From an uncultured Chloroflexota bacterium (lineage in GTDB: Bacteria > Chloroflexota > Anaerolineae > UBA4142 > SHND01): 64,000 nucleotides of DNA. The stretch's first letter is position 1. The number at the start of each line of letters is the position of its first letter. Below are positions 9,639-18,674 of this stretch, piece after piece. Below the pieces are notes generated by a model. That model saw only the letters and a program-made list of their open reading frames with translations. It was not told the origin of the DNA and ran no database searches. The position numbers and the translations under genes are program-made. The stretch is from assembly GCA_937870825.1 (NCBI GenBank), contig CALMZO010000151.1, positions 62,001 to 126,000 of the forward strand, in the 5' to 3' direction.

Positions 9639-10460
9639 CTACGGAGTCTGATTGGCAAATGTCGCAAGCAGATTTGCGAGTCCATGGGCGCTCGGATCCT
9701 TACTGAGTACCGATTTGGCATCATGAAATCTTGCTGCGTATTCGACAATCATTCGCCCTATGACCATCATGGTTATTCCTTGTTGCACATCGAGGGCATC
9801 CAACTGAGCTGCTTTGGTAGCTACTACCTGAATTTGATCAGCTGCAAGTCCATCAGAATGAACGGCTCCAGAATGGTACTTATAAAGCATTTCAAACCAT
9901 GGCGATCCTAGGCGAGCATTCGCAAGCCGCTGCTTCATAGGTTTATTCGGAAATTCCCCTCGCAAGATCCGTTTCTGTACTTTACTGGCAAGCTTTGCAA
10001 AAGCTTTCGTGTTTTGCAACTCTCTTCTAACTTCTTCTCGCATAACTCGCAAAAGTTCGTACCGCACCTGTTGAACAATCTCTTTTGGACTAATTCCCTC
10101 ATGTACCATAAAACCCTTTAGTCGCCAGCAGTTATACCTGAATTTGGATTCATCTTCACTTACTGATTCAAGAAACACCTCAAACATTATTAGATAGGTT
10201 TCCAATACCACTCTTGTTAGCACAGAGCCGGACATAAAATCGTAAATCATACTTCGGTTTGGGTCTTTCAAGAATTCAGAGGGTGTCCCATTCCCCAAAC
10301 TGAGCATTGTTGCTGCATGGTAAAGCAACTTTGTTGCCAACTCATTGCAGCCGGTTTTTTGATCGTCTCCCAATGATAACTTTGGATATTGTGCTATCTC
10401 CGAATTCAAATGCAAGAGCATTTGGAAATTCTGTTTGTTGAAAATGTTTTTTGGTTCCAT
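9639..10460 (-). CDS. hypothetical protein, DUF5677-like
   Basis: A 273-residue soluble, mostly helical protein with no signal peptide. The arrangement of an N-terminal helix, 'VLTRVVLETYLIMFE', a basic central stretch and 'YKYHSGAVHSDGLA' resembles the DUF5677 family of uncharacterised bacterial proteins, but I could not confirm this by search. Its base composition is clearly more AT-rich than both flanks and its codon use lacks the strong GCG/CGC bias around it, which suggests recent acquisition. It stands alone between the response regulator and rluD. No biochemical role can be given. Confidence 0.75.
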   Translation of the reverse strand: MEPKNIFNKQNFQMLLHLNSEIAQYPKLSLGDDQKTGCNELATKLLYHAATMLSLGNGTPSEFLKDPNRSMIYDFMSGSVLTRVVLETYLIMFEVFLESVSEDESKFRYNCWRLKGFMVHEGISPKEIVQQVRYELLRVMREEVRRELQNTKAFAKLASKVQKRILRGEFPNKPMKQRLANARLGSPWFEMLYKYHSGAVHSDGLAADQIQVVATKAAQLDALDVQQGITMMVIGRMIVEYAARFHDAKSVLSKDPSAHGLANLLATFANQTP

Positions 10461-10564
10461 GTACTACTCTGTCTCTATGCAAAGTACCCACCATAAAAGA
10501 TAGTCCATGCCAATCATTCTATCTTGAAACCTTCTGCATGGAGGGAAGAACAATCTGCAACGTT

Positions 10565-11488
10565 TTAACGCTCTATTACGGACGCGATTGAAATCTGCTC
10601 GAGTGCTGTCCGTAAATCGCCGGCTAGCGGCGCGGTAAAGGCCAATGGCGTTCCACTGCGCGGATGTTTGAAGGCGATGCGCCACGCGTGCAAAAATTGG
10701 CGCGGCAAGCCGAGTTCGTTTTTCTTTTTGCCGTATACCTCGTCGGCGACGACAGGATGTTTGAGAAATGCGAGATGCACACGGATTTGGTGCGTGCGTC
10801 CGGTTTCGGGTTCGACGCGGAGCAGCGTATATTTTTCTGTGTGCGCGAGAACGGAAAAATTTGTGAGGGCGTCGCGCGCGCGCGCGTTTTGGACAATCGC
10901 CATTTTTTTGCGGTCACGCGGGTCGCGCGCGAGCGGCGCGTCAATTTTGCCCTGCGGCGTCTTGACGATGCCGTGTACGAGCGCGAGGTAGGTTTTGTGG
11001 ATTTCGCGCGCGGCAAATTGGCGTTGAAGTTCGTGCAGCGCGTTATCATTTTTCGCAATCAGCATCACGCCGCTGGTGTCGCGGTCGAGGCGGTGGACGA
11101 TGCCGGGACGTTCTTGATTGCTTGTGATAATTTCCGGCGCGTATCCCAACACCGCGTTGACAAGAGTGCCCGACGAATGCCCTGCCGCCGGATGTACCAC
11201 CATTCCCGCGCGTTTGTTGATGACGAGCAGGTCGTCGTCTTGGTACAGAAAGTCGAGCGGGATATTTTCGGGCTGCGCGGTCGCTTCGGCAGGCGGCGGG
11301 ATTTCGAGCGAAACCGTGTCGCCTGCTTGAACGCGATAATTCGGTTTGCGCGCAATATCATTCACACGAACATTGCCGTCGGCGATGAGTGTTTGTAGAA
11401 ACGAGCGCGACAAGTCGGCGCGCTGTGCGCCGACATATTTGTCGAGACGTGCGCCTTGTTCCGCAGGTGTGACGCGATAGGTTTTCAC
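10565..11488 (-). CDS. rluD: 23S rRNA pseudouridine synthase, RluD type
   Basis: A 307-residue protein with an N-terminal S4 RNA-binding domain (about residues 14-62) followed by the RluA-family catalytic domain. The signature HRLDRDTSG (132-140) contains the catalytic Asp135. 'GRTHQIRVHLAF' is the conserved C-terminal RNA-contact motif. The family isomerises uridines in helix 69 of 23S rRNA. It follows lspA by six bases on the same strand, a common pairing, so the two are probably co-transcribed. Confidence 0.93.
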   Translation of the reverse strand: MKTYRVTPAEQGARLDKYVGAQRADLSRSFLQTLIADGNVRVNDIARKPNYRVQAGDTVSLEIPPPAEATAQPENIPLDFLYQDDDLLVINKRAGMVVHPAAGHSSGTLVNAVLGYAPEIITSNQERPGIVHRLDRDTSGVMLIAKNDNALHELQRQFAAREIHKTYLALVHGIVKTPQGKIDAPLARDPRDRKKMAIVQNARARDALTNFSVLAHTEKYTLLRVEPETGRTHQIRVHLAFLKHPVVADEVYGKKKNELGLPRQFLHAWRIAFKHPRSGTPLAFTAPLAGDLRTALEQISIASVIER

Positions 11489-11494
11489 GAAAGG

Positions 11495-12136
11495 TTATTG
11501 AAGAAAATTCGCGGGGACGAACACACACACAAAATATCCTGCGGCGACAATAACCGCCATGATGGCGACAAAGACGAGTCCAATTTTCCACGATGAATCT
11601 TTTGGCGGGGGTTGTAGTGGCGCGGACGAATTGTCGGGCGCGCGCGTGGAATCCTCGCGCAGTGACCACAAGAGCATGATGACGACAGCCGTCGAAACCG
11701 CAGAATCGGCGAGATTGAAAATGGGAAAGTTGCCAACGGAAATAAAATCCACGACATAGCCGAGACGCAAGCGGTCAACGAGATTGCCGAACGCGCCGCC
11801 CATGATGAGTCCGACGCCGATGCTCAAGAGCCAGCTCGGTGTTTTTTGCGAACGATAAAACCAAACGACGACGGAGAGAATGAAAAACGGCGCGAGCGTA
11901 AAGACAAAACTCAATTGCGGAAAGTAGCCGCACGCGGTCCCGGTGTTGTAACTGCCGACAATGCGAAACCAGTCGAGCGCAGCCAACGGAGTCCACGCGT
12001 TGAGCATTCCGATTTGTTGAACGACGAGATATTTGGTGAGTTGGTCGAGCGCGAAAACAGTCACGCCGACGACAGCGACAATGAGCGCGCCGGGCTTGAG
12101 AAACGGTTTGGTGGCGAGTTGTGTTTCCAGAAGCAT
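11495..12136 (-). CDS. lspA: lipoprotein signal peptidase (signal peptidase II)
   Basis: A 213-residue integral membrane aspartic protease that cleaves prolipoprotein signal peptides. The core shows a YNTG motif, 'GGAFGNLVDRLRLGYVVDFI' with catalytic Asp130 and 'FNLADSAV' with catalytic Asp144. The usual small residue pair after YNTG is Thr-Ala followed by Cys (YNTGTACG, normally YNTGAAFG). After the core a ~50-residue polar linker leads to an extra C-terminal hydrophobic segment (about 187-207) that most LspA proteins lack. A GAGG sequence 4 nt before ATG and a TATAAG box in the leader suggest its own promoter; rluD follows. Confidence 0.93.
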   Translation of the reverse strand: MLLETQLATKPFLKPGALIVAVVGVTVFALDQLTKYLVVQQIGMLNAWTPLAALDWFRIVGSYNTGTACGYFPQLSFVFTLAPFFILSVVVWFYRSQKTPSWLLSIGVGLIMGGAFGNLVDRLRLGYVVDFISVGNFPIFNLADSAVSTAVVIMLLWSLREDSTRAPDNSSAPLQPPPKDSSWKIGLVFVAIMAVIVAAGYFVCVFVPANFLQ

Positions 12137-12194
12137 GAACCTCGAAAAAAATTTTGTGCGGCAACTATCTTATACAAACGCGGCGCGAATGCAA

Positions 12195-12301
12195 AACGGG
12201 CGACAGGATGTCGCCCGTTCTCATTTTCGATGCAAGGTGCTGTCTCGTCATGACAGCACAATTGATTTAAAAATCAATTGTTCGGCTTCGTCGTGGAAGC
12301 C
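12195..12301 (-). other. four tandem hairpins between dksA-like gene and lspA
   Basis: Four perfect short hairpins follow each other: stems 12296-12301/12284-12289, 12271-12281/12258-12268, 12252-12259/12237-12244 and 12209-12219/12195-12205. On the minus strand the last one has an 11-bp GC-rich stem followed by TTTT, so it can terminate the dksA-like transcript. The role of the others (3' UTR stability, lspA leader) is unknown. Confidence 0.6.
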
Positions 12302-12335
12302 AATGACATTCTATTTGATTGAAGGTGGTCACTTG

Positions 12336-12818
12336 TTACGCAGCTACGCGAGCGCAGCTCATACAGGTTGTGGCATATGGCAGTGCCTGCAAACGGTCGG
12401 GGTTGATAGCTTGCCCGCAGCGTTCACACAAGCCATAGACGCCTTGTTCGATGCGACGGACTGCCGCTTCGATTTGGGCGAGGAGTCGTTCGAGGTGTTT
12501 TTTTAACGCGAGATTCTTGCTTACGTTTTCGATTTCCATTCCGTCATCGCCAACATCGTTGCCCGACATGGAACGTTCCTGAGCAAGCAACGCGTGTTTG
12601 GCGATTTCATTTTTCAGGCGCTCCATTTCGGCCAGCAACGTCTGCAAAACTTGTTGGATGTTTTCGGCGATGGCGGTTGCCGTCGCCTGGACTTGTTCTA
12701 ACTTGGGCGCGGCTTGCACCAAAGTGGCTTTGGTCTTGCGAGAAACGGCGCGTACCTTTTTACGCACACCCAACGGTGAATCCTTGCGACGCTGTCGTGG
12801 TTCCTTTGGACTGGTCAT
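12336..12818 (-). CDS. DksA/TraR-type C4 zinc-finger protein
   Basis: A 160-residue protein with a basic N-terminus, a long helical or coiled-coil middle (about residues 35-125) and a C-terminal four-cysteine zinc finger, CERCGQ...CMSC. This fits the DksA/TraR family, which binds the RNA polymerase secondary channel and modulates rRNA and stress promoters. The N-terminal ~40 residues, rich in Lys and Arg, are longer than in small TraR proteins. A strong Shine-Dalgarno (GGAGG, 5 nt spacing) fixes ATG 12818. A clear promoter lies about 120 nt upstream. lspA follows on the same strand, the usual neighbourhood for this family in many bacteria. Confidence 0.85.
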   Translation of the reverse strand: MTSPKEPRQRRKDSPLGVRKKVRAVSRKTKATLVQAAPKLEQVQATATAIAENIQQVLQTLLAEMERLKNEIAKHALLAQERSMSGNDVGDDGMEIENVSKNLALKKHLERLLAQIEAAVRRIEQGVYGLCERCGQAINPDRLQALPYATTCMSCARVAA

Positions 12819-12909
12819 CGTACCTCCTTCAATCGCATACTCATCTCGACAGGGTTACGTGCTTGCGAGACATTCGAATGAGTAATTGATTGTTAGACGA
12901 TGGACTGCG

Positions 12910-12929
12910 CGAGACAGTTCCCTGTCTCG
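12910..12929 (-). other. hairpin in the dksA-like 5' leader
   Basis: Perfect 8-bp stem (CGAGACAG with CTGTCTCG) and a 4-nt loop, just after the expected transcription start of the dksA-like gene. It could stabilise the leader. Confidence 0.5.
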
Positions 12930-12940
12930 GCATGGCAGCT

Positions 12941-12969
12941 ATTCTACTACAAACAAATGTTCTAATCAA
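12941..12969 (-). promoter_or_regulatory. promoter for the dksA-like gene
   Basis: Minus strand: -35 TTGATT (12969-12964), 17-bp spacer, -10 TAGAAT (12946-12941). Start expected near 12934, giving a leader of about 115 nt. The same two hexamers occur before pckG. Confidence 0.7.
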
Positions 12970-13045
12970 GCGGAACATCTTTTCGACTTGTGACGAATAG
13001 AACGAACTCAAGTACTATTGCGTGACGGCGGATGTTCCCGTCCCC

Positions 13046-16000
13046 TTACGCTCGCCGAATCGCAAGATTGACCGTTTCGCCCTCAATCTTGGTTTCGGCT
13101 GAATAAAAACCGCTGCCGCCCTCGCCCTTGCTCAAGTCTGTGGTCAACGTTTCATGTTTCACGTAATCGCCGAATGCGTGTACCGCGTCGCGAATTGCTC
13201 CGCTATCAGTTTTGTAGTGCGTGACGATGCGGTCTTCGATGTTGAAATTCGCGTCCTTCCGCATCGTTTGAATCGCGCGCACAACTTCGCGCGCGAGTCC
13301 TTCTTGAACGAGTTCGGGCGTGAGCGTGGTGTCAATGGCGACGGTGATGCCATCCCCGCTCGCGACGGCAAGACCTTCGGCGGCTTGCGTTTGCACGAGC
13401 AATTCATTCGGCGCGATTTCGAATGTTTCGCCCTCTACGTCTAACGAAATCGTCTGTGTCATCGCGACACGCCGCGCAATGTCGGAAGCGTTTTGCGCGT
13501 TCAATGCCACGCGGAGCGCCGGAAATTTTTTACCAAATTTTGGTCCGAGCAATTTGTTGTCAGGAAGAATTTTGTATTTGACGATGCTGCCTTCTTCTTG
13601 CGTCAAGACGAGTTCTTTGACGTTGAGTTCATCCTTGACGATTTCGGTTAGTTCCTCGCTCAATGTTTTGACATGCAATCCGACGAACGCGAGCGCGCGG
13701 GCAAGCGGCTGGCGTACTTTTAGGTTGGAATTGCCGCGCGCCGAAAGACCAAGCGACGCGATGCCGCGCGCGAGTTTCATTTGTGTGAGCAGCGACCGGT
13801 TGATGGTAGTCAAATCCGCTTCGGGGTAGTACGTCATGTGAACGGACTCGAACGCGTTGTTGTGCGCGTTGCGTACCAGGTTTTGATACATCACTTCGGT
13901 GACGAATGGGGTAATCGGCGCAATGAGCCGTCCAAGTTTGACAAGAACGTGATGGAGCGTCGCGTACGCGGCATTCTTGTCCGCGTCGAGCTGTCCGCGC
14001 CAAAAACGGCGACGCGAACGGCGCACGTACCAATTCGACAAGTCGTCGAGAAACGCTTCGACCGCGTCCGTCGCCGTGAGCGAGTCGGTCTCTTGCAGCG
14101 CATCGGTGACGGTTGTCGTGATTTGGTTCAGGCGCGCGAGAATCCATTGGTCCAAAACATTTTCGGACTTTGGCGTCGCGCCTTCGGGAAACTTGGGGTC
14201 AAAGTTTTCTTGGGACGGCTGCCAATTGTCGAGCAGCGCGTACGAAACGAAAAAGTTGTACACATTCCAAAGTGGAATGAGAAAACGTCGGCGCACTTCA
14301 TCCGCGCGATGATAACCGAACAAGAGATTCGCTTCGGGGCGATGATTCGCGTACAGCCAGCGCATCACGTCCACGCCCATTTTGTCCGCCGCTTCATTAA
14401 ATTCAATCATGTTACCCGAACTTTTGTGCATCGGGCGTCCGTCTTCGGCGAACAACGTCGCGTACCCAAAATTTTCCAAGAACGGCGGCGAGTTATCAAT
14501 GACCGTCGCCATTGCCAAAAGCGAATAAAACCAATTGCGAAATTGTCCGGGGAACGATTCGCTAATCCAATCGGCAGGATACCATTTGCGCCAGTATTCG
14601 CGATTCGTACGATATTGCAGTGTGCTAAAGGGAACGATGCCCGCGTCGAGCCAGGGGTTGCCCACTTCATCCACGCGCGACATTTTTCCGCCGCACGCGT
14701 CACATTTCAATTTCACCGCGTCAATGTATGGACGATGCGGCGTGTGTCCCTCAAACGTTTCCCAACCTTCCACCGCGAGTTCGCGCAATTCGTTTTCATC
14801 GCCGACAACTTTATATTCGTGACAATCATCGCACATCCAAATCGGCAGCGCGAGTCCGTAATACCGTTTTTTGGAAATCATCCAGTCGTGCATGTTCTTG
14901 AGCCAATCGAGTTCGCGGTCAAGTCCGAACGAAGGAATCCATTTGATTTGTTCCGTGACTTCCATCATCTTGCCGCGCAATTCGTCCATGCTGATAAACC
15001 ATTCGTCCACGAGACGATAGACGAGGGGCGTTTTGCAGCGCCAACAAATGGGGTAGCGATGCGGGTACGCCTCGACGCGATAGAGTAAATTTTTTGTGCG
15101 CAGGTTTTCCAAAATTTCATCGGCAACGGAATCTTGTACGACGCCGTTGGGATAATCGGTGTACGGAACACGCGTCACTTGCTTGCCGCTCAACCAATCG
15201 AACCCCTCAACGAAAACGCCTTCATCGTTCAACGGCGCGACCAGCGGCAAATGCAATTGTCGTCCCAATTTGTAATCGTCCGCGCCACAACCGGGCGCGA
15301 TGTGTACGATGCCCGTACCTTCTTCTTCGCTCACCTCATCCCAAAGAATGACGCGGTGCGCGTCGCGCGCGGAAACATTCACATCTTTCACCAGTTCGCG
15401 CAGTTCCGTGTTGCCGCCGATTTCATTTTCCGCAGGCAGTTCATCAAAGGGTCCGTCATATGCCCAACCTTCCATCTCGAAACCTTTGAACTCGCGCAGC
15501 GCCTCATATTTTCCTTTGAGCATGTGTGTTACGGCTTTGCTCAAATAAAAAATTTCGTCGCCTTGTTTGACTTGAACGTACAGGAGTTCGGGACCCACTG
15601 CTGCCGCGACGTTACTCGTAAGCGTCCACGGCGTCGTCGTCCAAACCAGCAGCGATTCGTTCGTTTTACCGCGCAGCGGAAATTTCAACGTGACGCCTTG
15701 ATGCGTCAGTTCCGCGTAACCGTCGGTGACGATTTCGTGTTGGCTGATGCCCGTCGCGCAGCGCGGACACCACGGCATCACATCCGCGCCGCGATACAGC
15801 CAATGGTTTTCCCAACAGCGTTTGAGAAACGTCCAAATCATGTAATTGTTTTCGTTGGAAAATGTGAAATAACTGCCGCCGAGTTCGGGCAAGCCGAGTC
15901 GTCCGACGATTTGTTCGACAGTGTCGGTGACGGGTCCTTCGGGTCCTTGAACGGTGACAACCTCTTGCGGATTCTTTACAAGTTTGTCCGCAAGCGCGTT

Positions 16001-16453
16001 CAATTCTTCGGAACTGTTCCAGTCCATCCAATAGCCGAGTCGAATAGATTGGTCCGTCTGCACGCCCGCGTACCGCAAGACGCGTTCTTTGCATTTCAAA
16101 ACAAATTGCGCGAGTCCGTACGCTTCAATATCTTTTTTCGATTTGAACCCCAACGCCTTTTCGACTTCGACTTCAACCCACAATCCTTGACAATCGAATC
16201 CCTGTTGATAACGCAGTTCGCGCCCGCGCATCGTCCAGTAACGGTTGTACAAATCTTTGTACGAACGTCCCCAGCCGTGATGCACGCCCATCGGATTGTT
16301 CGCCGTAATCGGTCCGTCAATGAACGACCATTTTTCTTCGCCCTTGTGCAGCGCGCGCGTTTTTTCAAATGCTTGCGACTCGCGCCAAAATTTCAAAATC
16401 TCGCGCTCTTGCGCAGAGAAATCAATTTGAGTTTTAACTTCTTGAAAGGACAT
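13046..16453 (-). CDS. ileS: isoleucyl-tRNA synthetase, long form
   Basis: A 1,135-residue class I aminoacyl-tRNA synthetase, longer than the E. coli-type enzyme (about 940) and in the size range of the eukaryote-like (type 2) IleRS. The HIGH signature is replaced by GVHHGWG (residues 56-62) after 'FIDGPITANNP', and KMSKS by MHKSSGN (675-681). The editing domain, zinc-type Cys pairs ('MCDDCHEY', 'LKCDACGG') and a C-terminal anticodon-binding region are present. AGAGGTG upstream supports ATG 16453. I looked for a T-box leader in the ~190 bp before the divergent cyclase gene and saw none. Confidence 0.93.
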   Translation of the reverse strand: MSFQEVKTQIDFSAQEREILKFWRESQAFEKTRALHKGEEKWSFIDGPITANNPMGVHHGWGRSYKDLYNRYWTMRGRELRYQQGFDCQGLWVEVEVEKALGFKSKKDIEAYGLAQFVLKCKERVLRYAGVQTDQSIRLGYWMDWNSSEELNALADKLVKNPQEVVTVQGPEGPVTDTVEQIVGRLGLPELGGSYFTFSNENNYMIWTFLKRCWENHWLYRGADVMPWCPRCATGISQHEIVTDGYAELTHQGVTLKFPLRGKTNESLLVWTTTPWTLTSNVAAAVGPELLYVQVKQGDEIFYLSKAVTHMLKGKYEALREFKGFEMEGWAYDGPFDELPAENEIGGNTELRELVKDVNVSARDAHRVILWDEVSEEEGTGIVHIAPGCGADDYKLGRQLHLPLVAPLNDEGVFVEGFDWLSGKQVTRVPYTDYPNGVVQDSVADEILENLRTKNLLYRVEAYPHRYPICWRCKTPLVYRLVDEWFISMDELRGKMMEVTEQIKWIPSFGLDRELDWLKNMHDWMISKKRYYGLALPIWMCDDCHEYKVVGDENELRELAVEGWETFEGHTPHRPYIDAVKLKCDACGGKMSRVDEVGNPWLDAGIVPFSTLQYRTNREYWRKWYPADWISESFPGQFRNWFYSLLAMATVIDNSPPFLENFGYATLFAEDGRPMHKSSGNMIEFNEAADKMGVDVMRWLYANHRPEANLLFGYHRADEVRRRFLIPLWNVYNFFVSYALLDNWQPSQENFDPKFPEGATPKSENVLDQWILARLNQITTTVTDALQETDSLTATDAVEAFLDDLSNWYVRRSRRRFWRGQLDADKNAAYATLHHVLVKLGRLIAPITPFVTEVMYQNLVRNAHNNAFESVHMTYYPEADLTTINRSLLTQMKLARGIASLGLSARGNSNLKVRQPLARALAFVGLHVKTLSEELTEIVKDELNVKELVLTQEEGSIVKYKILPDNKLLGPKFGKKFPALRVALNAQNASDIARRVAMTQTISLDVEGETFEIAPNELLVQTQAAEGLAVASGDGITVAIDTTLTPELVQEGLAREVVRAIQTMRKDANFNIEDRIVTHYKTDSGAIRDAVHAFGDYVKHETLTTDLSKGEGGSGFYSAETKIEGETVNLAIRRA

Positions 16454-16633
16454 GTATCACCTCTTTTTCTTGCATCACCAGCGCCCCCGCGCACGGTTTT
16501 GAATTGTGAAAATGCCATGTGTTGCAGTTGGCGCAATGTTGTGGCGCAAACGCCTTTTCGCCTGCGAGTGGCGCGCCGCAATGGGAGCAAAAATTATTAC
16601 ACATTCGTAACGCGTTTTCTATCCATTCGCGCT

Positions 16634-16639
16634 TATAAT
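16634..16639 (+). promoter_or_regulatory. -10 box before the diguanylate cyclase gene
   Basis: A consensus TATAAT ends nine bases before ATG 16649, with only a weak -35. If used, the mRNA would start at or next to that ATG (leaderless), or give a ~38-nt leader for ATG 16685. Confidence 0.55.
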
Positions 16640-16648
16640 TTTGACACG

Positions 16649-17764
16649 ATGGCTAATTCCCTAAACCAGTCTCTGGAGTCACCTATGGGTCAACGCGGCA
16701 ACGACACGGCAGACCGCCTTATTTCCTTTTTTGAACTCTCTGAATCCATTCCCGAAGTCAAGCGGCGGCTCTTTATCCGTCTGCAACTGGCGGTGATGTT
16801 TCTGCTCATCACGCGCATCGTACTGTCGCCCATTCTCGGTTTTGACTGGTTCAATCTCGTTGCCAGTCTCTTGATGATTCTTTTTCTCGTTGTCTGGACA
16901 TGGTTTCTGTGGCGCCGCCGTGAGCGTCAAGAGTTGTTGCTCTTTGTCGTCTTTTTCGGCAGCGCCGCCTGGCTCTTGATGGTCATGCTCTACAACGTTC
17001 TCCAAGTCCCGCTCGAATCTCCCAATGAAAGTTTGTTGCGTGTGGCTTCGCCGTGGTTCATCTGGTTGGTGCTGATTTACATGGTTTGCTTTCTCACCTT
17101 TCGCGCGCGTTCCGCGCTGCGGATGAGTTTGATGCTCAGCATTTTGTGTATGCTGCTTTTGCTGGTTCCGGTGATTCGCGCGGCGGTCGCAAAACCAACC
17201 ATCTTGTACGACTTTGCGTTATTGTACGTGGCGAACATTCTCGTCATCTCGCTGGCGTTTCCGCTAGCGCAAACTCAAGAGCGCAACTCGCAGACCGATT
17301 TCCTAACTCTCCTCACCAATCGCAACGGCGGTTACTCGCGTCTTGTCGTCGAAATCGAACGCGCGCAGCGTTACGAAGAAATGTTCGCCATCATCCTGTT
17401 CGACATTGACCATTTCAAAAAAATCAACGACACCTGCGGTCATCCGTGCGGTGACGCCGTGCTGCGCGAATTTGGCGCATTTGCCGGCGAACACACTCGG
17501 CGCACCGATTTACTCTGTCGCTGGGGCGGCGAAGAATTTCTATTGATAATGACGCACACCGACCTTGCCTCCGCGCGCCTCAAAGCCGACCATCTCCGCG
17601 TACAATTCAAGAATCGTCCCTTTCACCAAAACATTTTTCTCACCGCGAGTTTTGGCGTCACCGCGTACTATCCCTACGACTCGGCAAATTCCATGCTGGA
17701 ACGCGTGGACGAAGCGCTCTATCGCGCAAAACGGAACGGACGAAATTGTGTCGAAGCCGAATAG
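16649..17764 (+). CDS. membrane-bound diguanylate cyclase (GGDEF)
   Basis: A 371-residue protein with about six hydrophobic membrane segments in the first ~200 residues and a C-terminal GGDEF domain. The active-site loop reads GGEEF, with 'DIDHFKKINDT.GH.CGD' before it. An RxxD inhibitory site (RRTD) lies five residues before GGEEF, so product inhibition by c-di-GMP is expected. It makes c-di-GMP from two GTP at the membrane. Two starts compete: ATG 16649, nine bases after a consensus TATAAT box (leaderless), and ATG 16685, preceded by GGAG at six bases. I chose the first. The frame stays open far upstream, but that part is antisense to ileS and not credible. Confidence 0.88.
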   Translation: MANSLNQSLESPMGQRGNDTADRLISFFELSESIPEVKRRLFIRLQLAVMFLLITRIVLSPILGFDWFNLVASLLMILFLVVWTWFLWRRRERQELLLFVVFFGSAAWLLMVMLYNVLQVPLESPNESLLRVASPWFIWLVLIYMVCFLTFRARSALRMSLMLSILCMLLLLVPVIRAAVAKPTILYDFALLYVANILVISLAFPLAQTQERNSQTDFLTLLTNRNGGYSRLVVEIERAQRYEEMFAIILFDIDHFKKINDTCGHPCGDAVLREFGAFAGEHTRRTDLLCRWGGEEFLLIMTHTDLASARLKADHLRVQFKNRPFHQNIFLTASFGVTAYYPYDSANSMLERVDEALYRAKRNGRNCVEAE

Positions 17765-17872
17765 CAGTTGGCAAATCGCCTACCGCGTATCGCGCATTGC
17801 AAATCGAAAATCAAAGTCGTTAATCGGCTCGCGTTTTTCGTTTCTCGCATCACGCAATCCCCCATCACACAA

Positions 17873-18634
17873 TCACCCTATCGCGATCCGCAACCGCTTG
17901 TTAATTTTCCCCTTGCTCTCGTGACCCACCACGCGAATGGTTCCCACCTCGCGCGTATTCGCCACATGCGTTCCGCCGTCCGCCTGCAAATCCAATCCGA
18001 CAATTTCCACCACGCGCACTTGCTCGATGCCCGGCGGCAGCAAATTGATTTTCGTGCGAATCAAATCGGGAATTTCAAACGCTTCTGCGCGCGGCAAAAT
18101 TTTCACGCGCACGTCGCGCGCAGCTGCCACTTCGGTATTGATGCGTTCCTCGACCTCGCGCGCGAATTCCGCGCTCATGCGGTCAAATTCAAAATCCATG
18201 CGCGCCGCGAGCGGTTCTTGCGCCGAGCCATCCCGCTGGCGTAACTCGAACGGATAGCGTGATGGCTCGGCGATATCTCCGCCCGTCACCGACGCGCCGT
18301 AATCGCGAAAAATTACGCCGCACAAAATATGCAGCGCCGTGTGCGTTCGCATCAACTTGTAACGACGCTCCCAATCTACCGCGCCATGAACCGCGTCTCC
18401 GATTTCGAGTCCCGCGCTGTCGAGTTGGTGCCAAACATCTTCGCCCTGCTTTTTGGAATCGAGCACGCGAAACGAAACGCCGTTGCCCGTCAAAATTCCA
18501 AAATCGCTCGGCTGCCCGCCGCTCCGCGCATACAACGCGGTGCGATTCAACACAACGCGTTCGCCGTCCACTGCAACCACCTTCGCGTCAAATTCGCGCA
18601 AGTACGCATCCGTGTGAAATAAAAGTTCAGTCAA
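17873..18634 (-). CDS. alaX: free-standing alanyl-tRNA editing protein (AlaX-M type)
   Basis: A 253-residue protein with the AlaRS editing fold: an N-terminal part with 'ALYARSGGQPSDFG' and the zinc motif HTALH (His98, His102). The second half carries 'DLQADGGTHV' with the third metal-binding residue His223. The Cys found in AlaRS (CGGTH) is Asp219 here, as I recall for some stand-alone AlaX proteins. It hydrolyses Ser or Gly mischarged on tRNA-Ala. The start is TTG 18634, preceded by AGGGGG at six bases. It sits behind a T-box leader whose probable specifier codon is GCU (Ala), so expression should rise when tRNA-Ala is uncharged. Confidence 0.9.
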   Translation of the reverse strand: MTELLFHTDAYLREFDAKVVAVDGERVVLNRTALYARSGGQPSDFGILTGNGVSFRVLDSKKQGEDVWHQLDSAGLEIGDAVHGAVDWERRYKLMRTHTALHILCGVIFRDYGASVTGGDIAEPSRYPFELRQRDGSAQEPLAARMDFEFDRMSAEFAREVEERINTEVAAARDVRVKILPRAEAFEIPDLIRTKINLLPPGIEQVRVVEIVGLDLQADGGTHVANTREVGTIRVVGHESKGKINKRLRIAIG

Positions 18635-18674
18635 ACCTCACCCCCTACCCCTCTCCGACAAGGAGAGCAGAGAA

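Noticed and set aside
15134-16648. Long N-terminal extension of the diguanylate cyclase frame
   Set aside because: It is antisense to ileS, has no domain character and lacks a promoter or ribosome site.
16454-16648. T-box leader before ileS
   Set aside because: No T-box core or terminator/antiterminator pair is visible in the short divergent gap.
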